DNA of 64,000 nt from Fibrella rubiginis (GCF_017353185.1 NZ_JAFMYV010000009.1:248001-312000); one strand, 5' to 3'. Positions 44,146 to 53,108 are shown, counted from the stretch's first letter. Translations and numbers: made by a program. Notes: generated from the letters alone by a model not told the origin.

Positions 44146-44614
44146 GTCTGAAATCGCGTTTGCCGCCCGTCTTCTCCAGCAGCCGTGTTTCGCGGATCAC
44201 GATATCGTGGGAAAGAGCCTTGCACATGTCGTAGATCGTGAGCGCGGCCACCGACGCCCCAACCAGGGCCTCCATTTCCACGCCCGTCTTGCCCTCCGTC
44301 GAGACCGTGCATTCGATAATCACGTCTGCGCCAACCGCCTCAATAGCAAACGAACAGCCATCGAGACCCAGCGAATGACAGAGCGGGATGAGGTCGTCGG
44401 TACGTTTGGCCGCCATGGTGCCGGCAATGCGCGCTGTCTGGAACACAGGGCCTTTGCGCGTCTGAATATCGCCGCCCTCCAGATGCTGCAATATGGCGTT
44501 GCCCAGCACCACAATGCTGCGGGCTTTGGCGGTGCGTTTCGAAACAGATTTGGCCCCCACGTCGACCATGGCGGGGTTTCCTTCGGGGGTGAGGTGGGTG
44601 AGTTGATCAGCCAT
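44135..44614 (-). CDS. moaC: Cyclic pyranopterin monophosphate synthase
   Basis: Second step of molybdopterin synthesis, 159 aa. Motifs MVDVGAKSVSKRTAKA, GTMAAKRTDDLIPLCHSLGLDG, VEMEALVGASVAALTIYDMCKAL and a C-terminal LLEKTGGKRDF are diagnostic. First gene of the moaC-mobA pair. moaA and other moa/moe genes are not in the window. Confidence 0.96.
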   Translation of the reverse strand: MADQLTHLTPEGNPAMVDVGAKSVSKRTAKARSIVVLGNAILQHLEGGDIQTRKGPVFQTARIAGTMAAKRTDDLIPLCHSLGLDGCSFAIEAVGADVIIECTVSTEGKTGVEMEALVGASVAALTIYDMCKALSHDIVIRETRLLEKTGGKRDFRHES

Positions 44615-44722
44615 TGGATGGTAGGCGCCGGATACGGACCGTTGGACGTTTTTGTGGGGTAAAGGTCGTGAAATGGCGGTCTATGCCATGCCTGCTTCGA
44701 CCAAAAGTTGGGTCGTTGGCGT

Positions 44723-44730
44723 TACCTTTG
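44723..44730 (+). promoter_or_regulatory. Candidate -7 element upstream of hisC
   Basis: TACCTTTG matches TAnnTTTG, 64 bases before the hisC ATG. The nearest TTG lies 12 bases upstream, shorter than usual. Confidence 0.45.
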
Positions 44731-44794
44731 CAGTCAGACATACGTTGCCGATAGCCGTCGTAGACGTCTGTCATAGATTCCCGTCGTTTTGATC

Positions 44795-45871
44795 ATGTTT
44801 AGCTTAGCCTCCATTCTTCGTCCGCACATCGCCACGCTCACGCCCTATTCATCGGCGCGGGATGAGTATACGGGCACGGAAGGCGTTTTTCTGGACGCCA
44901 ACGAAAACGCTTTCGGTTCCACCACCAGCGCAGGTCGCTACAACCGGTATCCCGACCCGCACCAAACGGCCATCAAAGCGCGGTTGGCCCCTATTAAAGG
45001 TGTGTCAGCCGGGCAGATTTTCCTGGGAAACGGCTCCGACGAACCCATTGACCTACTCATTCGCGCTACCTGCCGACCCGGTCAGGATAACATTGTGATC
45101 TTGCCGCCCACCTACGGCATGTATGAAGTGTCGGCTAACCTGAACGATGTGGCTGTGCAGAAAGTACCCCTCACCGCCGAGTATCAGCTTAACCTGCCTG
45201 CGGTGCTGAGCGCTATCGACGCCCAGACGAAACTGGTCTGGATCTGTTCGCCCAACAACCCCACCGGCAACCTCATCGACCCCGCCGCCATCCGGCAGGT
45301 GCTCGACGCAGCGCAGTCATCGCTGGTGGTGGTCGATGAAGCGTATATCGACTTTGCCGGGCCGGGCTATGCTTCCTGGATCACGCAACTGGCCCATTAC
45401 CCCAACCTGGTGGTGCTGCAAACGTTCTCGAAAGCCTGGGGGCTGGCGGCACTGCGGCTGGGCATGTGCTTTGCTTCACCAGAAGTTATCCGGGTGATGA
45501 ACCTGATCAAGCCGCCTTACAACATTTCGGCACCAACGCAGGCACTGGCCCTCGACGCACTGAACCACGTGGCCGAAAAAGAGCAGATGGTGGCCGAAAC
45601 ATTGGCCGAACGCGCCCGCCTGGCCGACGCCCTGCGCCGCCTGCCCACCGTGCAGCATGTGTTTCCTTCCGATGCCAATTTTCTGCTTGTTCGCTTCGAC
45701 GAAGCCAATGACGTATTCAATCAACTGATCGACAGCCAGGTTATTGTGCGCAACCGGTCGTCGGTAACGCGTTGCGAAGGCTGCCTGCGCATTTCGGTGG
45801 GCACACCCGCCGAAAATGATCGCCTGATGGCTGTGCTGGAAGGCATGACCGTTGCCCTGTCGAACCTATAA
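44795..45871 (+). CDS. hisC: Histidinol-phosphate aminotransferase
   Basis: PLP enzyme of histidine synthesis, 358 aa; converts imidazole-acetol phosphate and glutamate to histidinol phosphate. Motifs: FLDANENAFGS, GNGSDEPIDLLIRA, CSPNNPTGN, VVVDEAYIDF and K213 in TFSKAWGLAALRLG, plus RNRSS and CLRISVGTP for phosphate binding. No other his gene is adjacent, so it is away from a his operon, or serves as a paralogue. I chose the ATG at 44795 over a TTG two codons earlier. Confidence 0.9.
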   Translation: MFSLASILRPHIATLTPYSSARDEYTGTEGVFLDANENAFGSTTSAGRYNRYPDPHQTAIKARLAPIKGVSAGQIFLGNGSDEPIDLLIRATCRPGQDNIVILPPTYGMYEVSANLNDVAVQKVPLTAEYQLNLPAVLSAIDAQTKLVWICSPNNPTGNLIDPAAIRQVLDAAQSSLVVVDEAYIDFAGPGYASWITQLAHYPNLVVLQTFSKAWGLAALRLGMCFASPEVIRVMNLIKPPYNISAPTQALALDALNHVAEKEQMVAETLAERARLADALRRLPTVQHVFPSDANFLLVRFDEANDVFNQLIDSQVIVRNRSSVTRCEGCLRISVGTPAENDRLMAVLEGMTVALSNL

Positions 45872-45940
45872 GTGCCAAGTGCCCCGGCCAAAAAGCGAAT
45901 CAGTTTATCACTGCTTTTCCGACTTACCTAACCCTGTACC

Positions 45941-46477
45941 ATGCGTACCCATCATCTACCCGTTATTGGGCTTTTAGCCATCCTGCTGAGCCTGTCGCAT
46001 ACTGCTTCCGCACAGTACACCAACTGGGCGTTTGGTTTCCGAATTGGTGAACCGTCGGGCGTGAACATCCGCAAATATTTCGGCGACAACCACGCGTTCG
46101 ATCTGAACATTGGCACCTACGGCGGCCTGTACGGCAACGTGCGCGACTACCGGTCTGGTAAGTATAAAACCGTGGGCCTAAGCATTCAGGGGCACTATTT
46201 GTGGCACGACCGGCTGTTTGCCAACGAAAATTTCCGGGGCTATTACGGCTTCGGTGGTCAAATAAACAGCCGCCGCTACTATCCCGACCGCTTTGCCGCC
46301 ACCAACGATTATGAGAGCGGCATTGCCCTCGGCGGTTCGGCGGTGGCGGGTGCCGAATACTTCGTGCCCGGCAAACAATATTCTATCTTCGCCGAACTCG
46401 GTGTCTACGCTGAAGTCCTCCCCGCCCCGCTGTTCCTCAACGTCAGTTCGGGGGTAGGGATACGGTTTAACCTGTAA
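45941..46477 (+). CDS. Outer-membrane beta-barrel protein, unknown role
   Basis: Protein of 178 aa with a signal peptide (GLLAILLSLSHTASA, cleavage before QYTN) and alternating strands ending in GVGIRFNL, which suits a small eight-stranded barrel. A GEPSGVNIRKYFG motif near the start is common in Bacteroidota proteins of this kind. I do not recognise a function. An inverted repeat starts two bases after its stop. Confidence 0.75.
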   Translation: MRTHHLPVIGLLAILLSLSHTASAQYTNWAFGFRIGEPSGVNIRKYFGDNHAFDLNIGTYGGLYGNVRDYRSGKYKTVGLSIQGHYLWHDRLFANENFRGYYGFGGQINSRRYYPDRFAATNDYESGIALGGSAVAGAEYFVPGKQYSIFAELGVYAEVLPAPLFLNVSSGVGIRFNL

Positions 46478-46478
46478 A

Positions 46479-46590
46479 AGGGATTTTGGATTGGGGATTG
46501 GGGATTTCGGATTGATTGCTGACGCCAGCACATGTTTACGCCTGCGTCAGCAATCAATCCGAAATCCCCAATCCCCAATCCAAAATCCCT
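46479..46590. repeat. Perfect 47-base-arm inverted repeat, heptad-periodic
   Basis: Arms 46479-46525 and 46544-46590, 18-base loop. Units GATTTTG / GATTGGG / GATTGGG / GATTTCG / GATTGAT, tip GCTGACGC. The loop matches that of 43471-43584 at 16 of 18 bases. Ends 7 bases before the chosen start of the helicase gene. Confidence 0.97.
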
Positions 46591-46597
46591 AAATCTC

Positions 46598-49500
46598 TTG
46601 TTCACCATCTACAGTGCATCGGCGGGGTCGGGGAAAACGTACACCCTGACCAAAGAATACCTCAAGCTGGCTCTCAGCGGGGGTAATGCAGACGGTGTGC
46701 CCGCTTCGGTAAGTGAGTCGAAGAGTGGCTTCACAGGCACCTACTTCCGGCATATTCTGGCCATTACGTTCACCAATGCAGCGGCGGCGGAATTGAAAAA
46801 CCGGGTACTGGTTGAACTGGAGGCAATGGCCAGAACGGTTGTCCTGGAAGGTGCTGAGTCGCAGGTAATCAGCCCTATGCTGGCCGACATTGTTACTGAA
46901 CTAACCGGCCACAAGCCGGGTACCGACGCCTTCAAACTAGCCCTGGCCCTGGTCAGTAACCGCGCCCAGACGCTGTTTCAGGCCATTTTGCACGGCTACT
47001 CCGACTTTGCCATCACCACCATCGACTCCTTTACGCAGCGGCTGGTCATGGCCTTCACCGACGAGCTGGGTCTACCCTTCGCCTTCGACGTGGAGATGGA
47101 CACCGATCAGGTGCTGGAGGTGGCCGTCGACAACCTCATCGAGCGGGTTGGCACCGAAGACATGACCGAGATCACGGAGATTTTCCATCAGATCATGGCC
47201 GAAACCACCCGCGAGGGCCACAGCTGGCATCAGGTAGCCAAAACCCTGCAGGACTTCGGCCACGTACTCACCTCCGATCAGCACTACACCGCCGTGGGTC
47301 GACTGGCCGAGCTGTCGGCCACGCAGATTCGGGCCATTCGGAAACAGCTGCGGACGTTCCGCGAAACGGTGCATGTGCAGATGCAGACCCACGCCAAAAC
47401 CGCGCTGGCACACATGGCGCGGGCGGGCGTAAACGTTGATGATTTCAAGCTCAAGAAAGGCGGCATTGCGGGTTATTTTGAGGCGGTTGCTGGTGGAGAA
47501 ACGGGCAAAGAGGTCAATGCGACGAGCCTGAAAGCAATCGAGAACGACGAGTGGTACGTGAAAACGATGCCACTGGGCACCAAAGTGGCTATTGACGGTA
47601 TCAAAGACGAATTGATTGCCTGCTTTCGGGCTATTCAGGACGAACAGGCCGAGTCAGGAAAGATGCTCACGCTGGTGAATGCCGTTGACCCGCAGTTGCA
47701 GAAGATGGCCCTGTTGCAGCAGATTCGTACCGAGTTTGTGGAGCTACTGCGCAAAGATGGTCGCGTTCATATCTCCGAGTTCAACCAGCGGATTAAGGCC
47801 ATTGTGGAAAGCGAACCCGTACCGTTTTTGTACGAACGCCTCGGCAGCCGCTATAACCATATTCTGATCGACGAGTTTCAGGATACCTCGCGGCTGCAAT
47901 TTGCTAACCTCATGCCGCTGATTGAAAACGCCCTCGGAGCCGGGCACATGAACCTGGTGGTGGGCGACGGTAAGCAGTCGATCTACCGCTGGCGGGGGGG
48001 TGACAAAGATCAGATAGTAGCCTTGCACCGCCGACAACTCACTGAGCTACAGCGTATTCATGGTTCTGAATCCTGGACTGCTGAACGAATTGGTACGCTG
48101 GGTGGCAACATCGAATCGCAGACGCTGACCGTCAACTACCGGTCGGCCAGGCCCATTGTGGCGTTCAACAACAACCTGTTTTCGTTCCTTGCCGACGCGC
48201 ATTCGGCTGCTAACCAACATGTGGAAGCAGTGTACGATGCGGCGAAAGCGTTCCGGCAACAGCCCCGCCCCAATGCACCCGACGAGGCTCACATTCAGTT
48301 TGATTTCCTGAGCAAAGATGACATCCCCCTGCCCGCCAGCGTCGATAGCGAGATGGTCCGCCTCACGCTGACCTACATTGAAGAGGCCCGACAGGCTGGC
48401 TATTCCTACAGCGACATCGCCGTGCTGACCCGCGAGAAGAAGGATGCCCAGGCGGTGGCCAATGAACTGAACCGGCAGCAGATTCCGCTGGTTTCTGCCG
48501 ACTCCCTGTCGCTGCAATTCTCGGACCCTATTCGGTTTCTGGTGGCCCTGCTGGGCCTTATCTGCCGCCCCGGTCAGCGGCCCCTGCGCTACGAGGTGCT
48601 GTACCTGTTTCATACGGTGGTGAAGTTTGAAGTGCCCACCGATATCCAAACCGAGGCCATCCGGGCCATAGCCGATTCACCTGACGAAGCCAGCGTGTTT
48701 ACCTACATGGCCAATGAAGGCTATGCGGTAGATCCCACCGGACTGGCGCAACTGAACGTATATGAACTTACGGAACGCCTGGCCCACGGGTTCCGGCTGT
48801 TTGGCCGTACCCACGACCAGCCGTTCCTGTTCCGGTTTCTGGACGAAATCATGACGTTCAACAACCAGCAGAGTGGGCACCTTGCCGACTTTCTGACCCA
48901 CTGGGAAACAGCCCGCGTAAAGGTGGCTGTGAGCGAAAGCATTGCTACAGAGGCCATTACGGTGCAGACCATTCACAAAGCCAAGGGCCTGCAATTTCCC
49001 GTCGTGATCGTGCCCTTTGCCGACTGGGGCGTAGACCCCAACACCCGTTCCACGATGTGGCTAAACCTCGACGACGTAGTGGCCGAGCCGTTGCGGATTC
49101 CACTACCGGGGGGGCAGTCGCTGCGATTACCCACGGCGCAGGTGGCGGTGCGGCGCGACTTGGTAAACGGCCCGGATGCAGTGGTCGAACAGTACCGCTA
49201 CGAGGCCGACAACCTGTTTCTGGAGAATATAAACCTGCTCTACGTGGCGTTTACGCGCCCCGAAGATCGACTCTACGTCCTGGCCGAACGCGCCAAACCC
49301 AGAGCAAACGCCAAAGGCGACGACGATAAAGCAGGGGCAGCGAGTGGTCGGCGAACGGTAGCGCAGTGGCTGCAACAGTTCCTGGCCGAAAGCCCTGACG
49401 CGGCCACCTGTGGTTGTGTTTGGGACGATAGCCGCAGTCGGTATATCTGGCAGCAGGGCCAGCCGAAACCACCAACTGAGCAAAAAAACGAGTTAAGCGA

Positions 49501-50029
49501 ATCGGTAGAACCCATTCATTTGCAAGGTATTATAAGTGGTTCGCGGGGGCAGAATATGCAATTGCGTCGTCAGGCCGAGCGCGTATTCGACACCCGCACG
49601 TTCGAGCGAACCCGTGAGCGCGAACGCAAACTCTGCGCTGCGCTGAGCCTGATTAAGGGGGCTGGCTGCGTGGACAAATCGCTGCGGCAACTGGTGCGCG
49701 AGGGCGTGATTCGGGCCGTAGAGACCGACGAGCTACACCGGATGCTCTCGGCCATTGTGCTGCATCCCGATCTGGCTGACGTATTTGGCTATGACCGCCG
49801 CATCGACACCGACCGGGGTATTCTGAGCAAACGTCCGGTGCAGGGTGCGCCGCATCGGGTAGTGCACCGGCCCGACGGCCACATAGTGCTAGTGCAATAT
49901 GGCAGCCCCACCGAACAGACCGACACCTGGCTGGTTACCTTCGTGGAACTCTACCGCCAGATGGGTTACGACTCCGTGGAAGGCCGCGTGGTCTGGCTCG
50001 GCAACGAACCCACGGTAACATATTTATAA
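46598..50029 (+). CDS. UvrD/AddA-like helicase with degenerate nuclease domain
   Basis: Superfamily 1 helicase of 1143 aa resembling AddA/RecB. Walker A is SASAGSGKTYTLTKEYL, motif Ia region AITFTNAAAAELKNRV, motif II LIDEFQDTSRLQF, motif III VGDGKQSIYRWRGGD, and later TVQTIHKAKGLQFPVVIVPF and LLYVAFTRPEDRLYV. At the C-terminus the expected nuclease core (D-x-K) reads GHIVLVQYGSP (Q1100-Y1101-G1102), so the cutting function looks lost. The TTG at 46598 is preferred: an ATG at 46532 lies in the loop of a repeat and would encode repeat-derived residues. No addB is adjacent. Confidence 0.88.
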   Translation: MFTIYSASAGSGKTYTLTKEYLKLALSGGNADGVPASVSESKSGFTGTYFRHILAITFTNAAAAELKNRVLVELEAMARTVVLEGAESQVISPMLADIVTELTGHKPGTDAFKLALALVSNRAQTLFQAILHGYSDFAITTIDSFTQRLVMAFTDELGLPFAFDVEMDTDQVLEVAVDNLIERVGTEDMTEITEIFHQIMAETTREGHSWHQVAKTLQDFGHVLTSDQHYTAVGRLAELSATQIRAIRKQLRTFRETVHVQMQTHAKTALAHMARAGVNVDDFKLKKGGIAGYFEAVAGGETGKEVNATSLKAIENDEWYVKTMPLGTKVAIDGIKDELIACFRAIQDEQAESGKMLTLVNAVDPQLQKMALLQQIRTEFVELLRKDGRVHISEFNQRIKAIVESEPVPFLYERLGSRYNHILIDEFQDTSRLQFANLMPLIENALGAGHMNLVVGDGKQSIYRWRGGDKDQIVALHRRQLTELQRIHGSESWTAERIGTLGGNIESQTLTVNYRSARPIVAFNNNLFSFLADAHSAANQHVEAVYDAAKAFRQQPRPNAPDEAHIQFDFLSKDDIPLPASVDSEMVRLTLTYIEEARQAGYSYSDIAVLTREKKDAQAVANELNRQQIPLVSADSLSLQFSDPIRFLVALLGLICRPGQRPLRYEVLYLFHTVVKFEVPTDIQTEAIRAIADSPDEASVFTYMANEGYAVDPTGLAQLNVYELTERLAHGFRLFGRTHDQPFLFRFLDEIMTFNNQQSGHLADFLTHWETARVKVAVSESIATEAITVQTIHKAKGLQFPVVIVPFADWGVDPNTRSTMWLNLDDVVAEPLRIPLPGGQSLRLPTAQVAVRRDLVNGPDAVVEQYRYEADNLFLENINLLYVAFTRPEDRLYVLAERAKPRANAKGDDDKAGAASGRRTVAQWLQQFLAESPDAATCGCVWDDSRSRYIWQQGQPKPPTEQKNELSESVEPIHLQGIISGSRGQNMQLRRQAERVFDTRTFERTRERERKLCAALSLIKGAGCVDKSLRQLVREGVIRAVETDELHRMLSAIVLHPDLADVFGYDRRIDTDRGILSKRPVQGAPHRVVHRPDGHIVLVQYGSPTEQTDTWLVTFVELYRQMGYDSVEGRVVWLGNEPTVTYL

Positions 50030-50030
50030 A

Positions 50031-50125
50031 AAGTGGTAAGTGATGAGTGGTGCGGTCGGGATGACAAAAACGCCACACACGCCAGCCACTCACCGTTCAC
50101 CACCTATCACTTACCACTCTTTTTC
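50031..50125. repeat. Heptad-periodic imperfect inverted repeat
   Basis: Left arm units AGTGGTA / AGTGATG / AGTGGTG; right arm complements AGTGGTAAGTGAT with one unit more. It fills the gap between the helicase stop and the PAP2 start. Confidence 0.75.
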
Positions 50126-50974
50126 ATGCGCTTTATCTACAGTTTTGCCTTCACAATCAACACCGTACTGGCTGTTGCCCAGACACCTGCGGAATCGCCT
50201 TACAACCTGAAAACAGGCCGTGAGGTGGTATTGCTGGGGGCGGGAGTGGCCTCATACGGGGCGGCGTTTGTATTCAACAAAAAGCTCGATGCATTCACCC
50301 CCGCTGAGGTGCAGCAGCTTAACGTCTTAAACATTACACCTCACTTCGACCGGCGGGCTACGGCCAAGTATTCACCCAGTGCCGCCCGGCTCAGCGATGT
50401 CACCCTCATTGCCGACGTGGCCCTGACAGGTGGTGTGATCCTGGCCAGTCGCCGACCGTCGGAAGGTAATGGGTTCTTTACCAGCGATTTATATACCGTT
50501 GGGGTGATGTATGTAGAAACGATGCTGCTGACCAACGGCATTAAAAGTACGGTGAAAGATGCCGTAGAGCGTACCCGACCGTTTGCCTATAACACCGCCG
50601 CCCCGCTGGATGACAAACTGGACAAAGACGCCCGTCGGTCGTTCTATTCCGGTCACGCGTCGAATGCGTTTGCCACGGCGGTATTTGCGGCGGAGGTGTT
50701 TCGGCATTATCACCCCAATTCAAAGGCTAAACCCTGGATTTGGGTGGGTTCGCTGGGGCTGGCTACGGGTACGGCTTACCTGCGCTACGAGGCCGGGCAG
50801 CACTTTCCGAGCGATCTGCTGGTAGGGGCGGCGATGGGGTCGTTGGCGGGCTGGGGCGTGCCTAAATTGCACCAAAACCGCACCGGAAGCGCACAATCGG
50901 CGTTGAAGAACGTGACGGCAATGCCCTGGAGCAACGGCCTTGCCAGCGGCGTATATTTGCGCAGTAGCTTTTAG
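50126..50974 (+). CDS. PAP2 superfamily phosphatase
   Basis: Membrane or periplasmic acid phosphatase of 282 aa with a signal sequence (FIYSFAFTINTVLAVAQ). PAP2 motifs are KSTVKDAVERTRPF, SFYSGHASNAFATA and YLRYEAGQHFPSDLLVGA, with His and Asp present. Undecaprenyl pyrophosphate, phosphatidic acid or lipid A phosphate are possible substrates. It starts directly after the repeat and ends 2 bases before metF. Confidence 0.88.
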   Translation: MRFIYSFAFTINTVLAVAQTPAESPYNLKTGREVVLLGAGVASYGAAFVFNKKLDAFTPAEVQQLNVLNITPHFDRRATAKYSPSAARLSDVTLIADVALTGGVILASRRPSEGNGFFTSDLYTVGVMYVETMLLTNGIKSTVKDAVERTRPFAYNTAAPLDDKLDKDARRSFYSGHASNAFATAVFAAEVFRHYHPNSKAKPWIWVGSLGLATGTAYLRYEAGQHFPSDLLVGAAMGSLAGWGVPKLHQNRTGSAQSALKNVTAMPWSNGLASGVYLRSSF

Positions 50975-50976
50975 AC

Positions 50977-51936
50977 ATGACCAAAATCACTGACCATATC
51001 CGGCAGGCCAACGGCAAGCCGATTTTTTCGATTGAAGTAATCCCGCCGCTGAAAGGTGATTCGCTGAAGAACCTGCTCGATAACATCGAGCCGCTGATGG
51101 AATTCAAGCCGCCCTTCATCGACGTCACCTACCACCGCGAAGAGTACATTGAACAACCCCAGCCCGACGGTACGATTCGCAAGATCGTGACCCGCAAACG
51201 GCCCGGCACGGTAGGGATCTGTTCGGCTATCATGCACCGGTTTAACGTCGATCCTGTGCCGCATGTACTTTGCGGAGGCTTCTCGCGCGATGAAACCGAA
51301 GATTTCCTCATTGACCTGAATTATCTGGGTATCGACAATGTGCTCGTGTTGCGGGGTGACCCGGCCAAGCCGTTCAAGACGTTCAAGGCTAAGGAAAACG
51401 GCTTTGCATACGCTTCGGAACTGGTAGAGCAGGTAGCCAATATGAACCAGGGTGTTTACCTGCATGAAGAAGATAAACCCATGGCACCCAGCAACTTCTG
51501 CGTGGGCGTGGCGGCGTATCCCGAAAAACATTTCGAGGCTGCTGACCATGATATCGACTTTGAATACCTGCGCCAGAAAGTAGCCAAAGGGGCCGACTAC
51601 ATCGTAACGCAGATGTTTTTCGACAATGCCCGCTACTTCGATTTTGTGGCCCGCTGCCGTGCCCACGACATTCACATCCCCATTATTCCGGGCCTGAAAC
51701 CCATCAGCACCCGCAAGCAGCTGGAGATTCTGCCCCGCCTGTTTCACCTTGAAATGCCTGATGACCTGGTCCAGGCTGTGTCTGCCTGCGAAACCGACGC
51801 CGACGCCCGGCAGGTGGGCATCGACTGGAGCATTCAGCAGTGCCGCGAACTCATCGCCGCCGGAGCGCCTGTGCTGCATTTCTACACCATGGGCAAAGCC
51901 GATAACGTTCAGAAAATAGCGCGGGAGTTGTTTTAG
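50977..51936 (+). CDS. metF: Methylenetetrahydrofolate reductase
   Basis: FAD enzyme reducing 5,10-methylene-THF to 5-methyl-THF for methionine synthesis; 319 aa, usual bacterial length. Motifs: FSIEVIPPLKGDSL (substrate glutamate), DVTYHREEY, DNVLVLRGDPAKP, FCVGVAAYPEKH, ADYIVTQMFFDN and IIPGLKPIST. It follows the PAP2 gene by 2 bases, so they share a transcript. Confidence 0.95.
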   Translation: MTKITDHIRQANGKPIFSIEVIPPLKGDSLKNLLDNIEPLMEFKPPFIDVTYHREEYIEQPQPDGTIRKIVTRKRPGTVGICSAIMHRFNVDPVPHVLCGGFSRDETEDFLIDLNYLGIDNVLVLRGDPAKPFKTFKAKENGFAYASELVEQVANMNQGVYLHEEDKPMAPSNFCVGVAAYPEKHFEAADHDIDFEYLRQKVAKGADYIVTQMFFDNARYFDFVARCRAHDIHIPIIPGLKPISTRKQLEILPRLFHLEMPDDLVQAVSACETDADARQVGIDWSIQQCRELIAAGAPVLHFYTMGKADNVQKIARELF

Positions 51937-51954
51937 GATGGTAAAGCGTATGCC

Positions 51955-51962
51955 TATTTTTG
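51955..51962 (+). promoter_or_regulatory. Candidate -7 element for the DUF2846 gene
   Basis: TATTTTTG matches TAnnTTTG, 24 bases before the ATG at 51987. A TTG lies 24 bases upstream, longer than usual. Confidence 0.4.
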
Positions 51963-51986
51963 GCCGTACCTAAACCCCTGATTCCT

Positions 51987-52418
51987 ATGCGTTCACTCAC
52001 GTACTTAATCGGTTGCCTGTTTGCCTCCAGCAGTCTCTGCCTTGCCCAAATTCCTGATCCTACGCCAGATATGGCCACGGTTGTCTTTTACCGTCCGGCT
52101 CAGTTTTCCCGGTCGGGGGTCAACTTTACGATTCGCGCCAACGGTGCAGAACTGTGCAGGCTAAGCAACAAGCGTTATTTTGTTTCCAAACTAAAGCCGG
52201 GACAAACTGAGTTTACGTCCGTGGCGGGTGGGTTGAACATCCCCGACAAAGACGGGCTAAGCATGAAACTGGAGGCCAACAAGGTCTACTATTTTCAGGG
52301 CGATGTGAAAGTTCGTTTTATGAGCGACAAACTCGTTTTAACGGAAGTAACGGAATCAACGGCGCAGAAAAAGCTTCCCGACATGAAACCCGATAACTGC
52401 ATGACTGCCAGCAACTAG
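51987..52418 (+). CDS. DUF2846 secreted protein
   Basis: Protein of 143 aa with a signal peptide (YLIGCLFASSSLCLAQ). The body reads MATVVFYRPAQFSRSGVNFTI, then KLKPGQTEFTS and YYFQGDV, matching DUF2846, a small beta-rich domain found in envelope proteins of unknown role. The start at 51987 is chosen for the signal. It is followed by a strong bidirectional terminator. Confidence 0.8.
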   Translation: MRSLTYLIGCLFASSSLCLAQIPDPTPDMATVVFYRPAQFSRSGVNFTIRANGAELCRLSNKRYFVSKLKPGQTEFTSVAGGLNIPDKDGLSMKLEANKVYYFQGDVKVRFMSDKLVLTEVTESTAQKKLPDMKPDNCMTASN

Positions 52419-52427
52419 CCGGACACG

Positions 52428-52500
52428 TCTGGTCTTAGTGGTAAAAAAGAGATGCCATCACTCCGAGTGATGGCATCTCTTTTTTACCACTAAGACCAGA
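52428..52500. terminator. Bidirectional intrinsic terminator, perfect 36-bp palindrome
   Basis: Arms 52428-52463 and 52465-52500 are perfect reverse complements around one central base. The inner stem AGAGATGCCATCACTC and complement is flanked by A6 on the left and T6 on the right, giving a standard terminator on both strands between the stops of convergent genes. Confidence 0.92.
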
Positions 52501-52508
52501 CCGCCCAA

Positions 52509-53030
52509 TTACCCTGCCGACTGTTGTTTGCGCTGTAGACTGGCCAGGTGGTGGCCGGTGTGGTAGTCGGAGAAGAATATCATTTCCAGTCCGGTTAACG
52601 GGCCAATCAGCGGATGTTTCCAGACCGTGTTGCCCGTCAACTCATCGGGCGTGACCCCCTGTAGGGTGGCCTCTACGTCGGCAACGGTTTGCTGCCAGGC
52701 GGCGCGTTGCTGGGTAAGCAGTTTAGGGTCGCCGGGCGGAACGGGATTCGTGCCGGGCGGCAGCAGGGGTAGCGCGGCTTTGTACTCTGTCACCACCTGG
52801 TCATACGAACGGGAAGGGCGGTCAGTGGGTCGCCAACCCGCACGGGCGGGTTCGCCGAAAAGCTGCACAATGCCGTAGGTTGACTTCAGCAAGTGCGCAA
52901 ACTCCTGCTCAATCGTCCATTTTTCGCCTTGCGGGGCCGTCCATGTGGCTTCGAGCGTGATGTCATTGAGCCAGTCGGTGATCAGATGAAGCTGCCCTAA
53001 CAGGGACGTTTTGGGATCGGTCGTTGTCAT
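52509..53030 (-). CDS. DinB-like (DUF1569/DinB_2) protein
   Basis: Four-helix DinB-superfamily protein of 173 aa, metal-binding fold used in bacillithiol and mycothiol transferases. WTIEQEFAHLLKSTYG gives the first His, and the final FFSDYHTGHHLASLQRKQ gives the H-x-x-x-H type ligands. In many members such genes follow stress regulators; here it is divergent from a MarR gene sharing the control region at 53074-53104. Confidence 0.82.
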   Translation of the reverse strand: MTTTDPKTSLLGQLHLITDWLNDITLEATWTAPQGEKWTIEQEFAHLLKSTYGIVQLFGEPARAGWRPTDRPSRSYDQVVTEYKAALPLLPPGTNPVPPGDPKLLTQQRAAWQQTVADVEATLQGVTPDELTGNTVWKHPLIGPLTGLEMIFFSDYHTGHHLASLQRKQQSAG

Positions 53031-53073
53031 TGGTGCTGTGTTTTGAATAACCGGACGAACGTAATTGTAAAAA

Positions 53074-53087
53074 GTTGTATATGCAAC
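53074..53087. promoter_or_regulatory. Candidate MarR operator between dinB-like and marR genes
   Basis: GTTGTATATGCAAC is nearly palindromic and overlaps the -33 TTG of the MarR promoter, consistent with autoregulation. Confidence 0.5.
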
Positions 53088-53104
53088 CTTTGTCTGTACA
53101 TTTG
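53075..53104 (+). promoter_or_regulatory. Promoter of the MarR gene
   Basis: TTG (53075-53077), 19 bases, TACATTTG (53097-53104), 4 bases before the ATG at 53109; the transcript would be nearly leaderless. Confidence 0.65.
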
Positions 53105-53108
53105 CGGT

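Noticed and set aside
44615..44794. His-operon style leader peptide before hisC
   Set aside because: No run of histidine codons and no attenuator-like hairpin pair is visible; hisC stands alone.
43471..46590. CRISPR array made of the similar repeats at 43.5 and 46.5 kb
   Set aside because: The repeats are 3 kb apart, are inverted rather than direct, have no regular spacers and no cas genes are near.
46532..46597. ATG start for the helicase in the repeat loop
   Set aside because: The residues would be encoded by a repeat arm (KSPIPNPKS) and precede the conserved start of the Walker A region.
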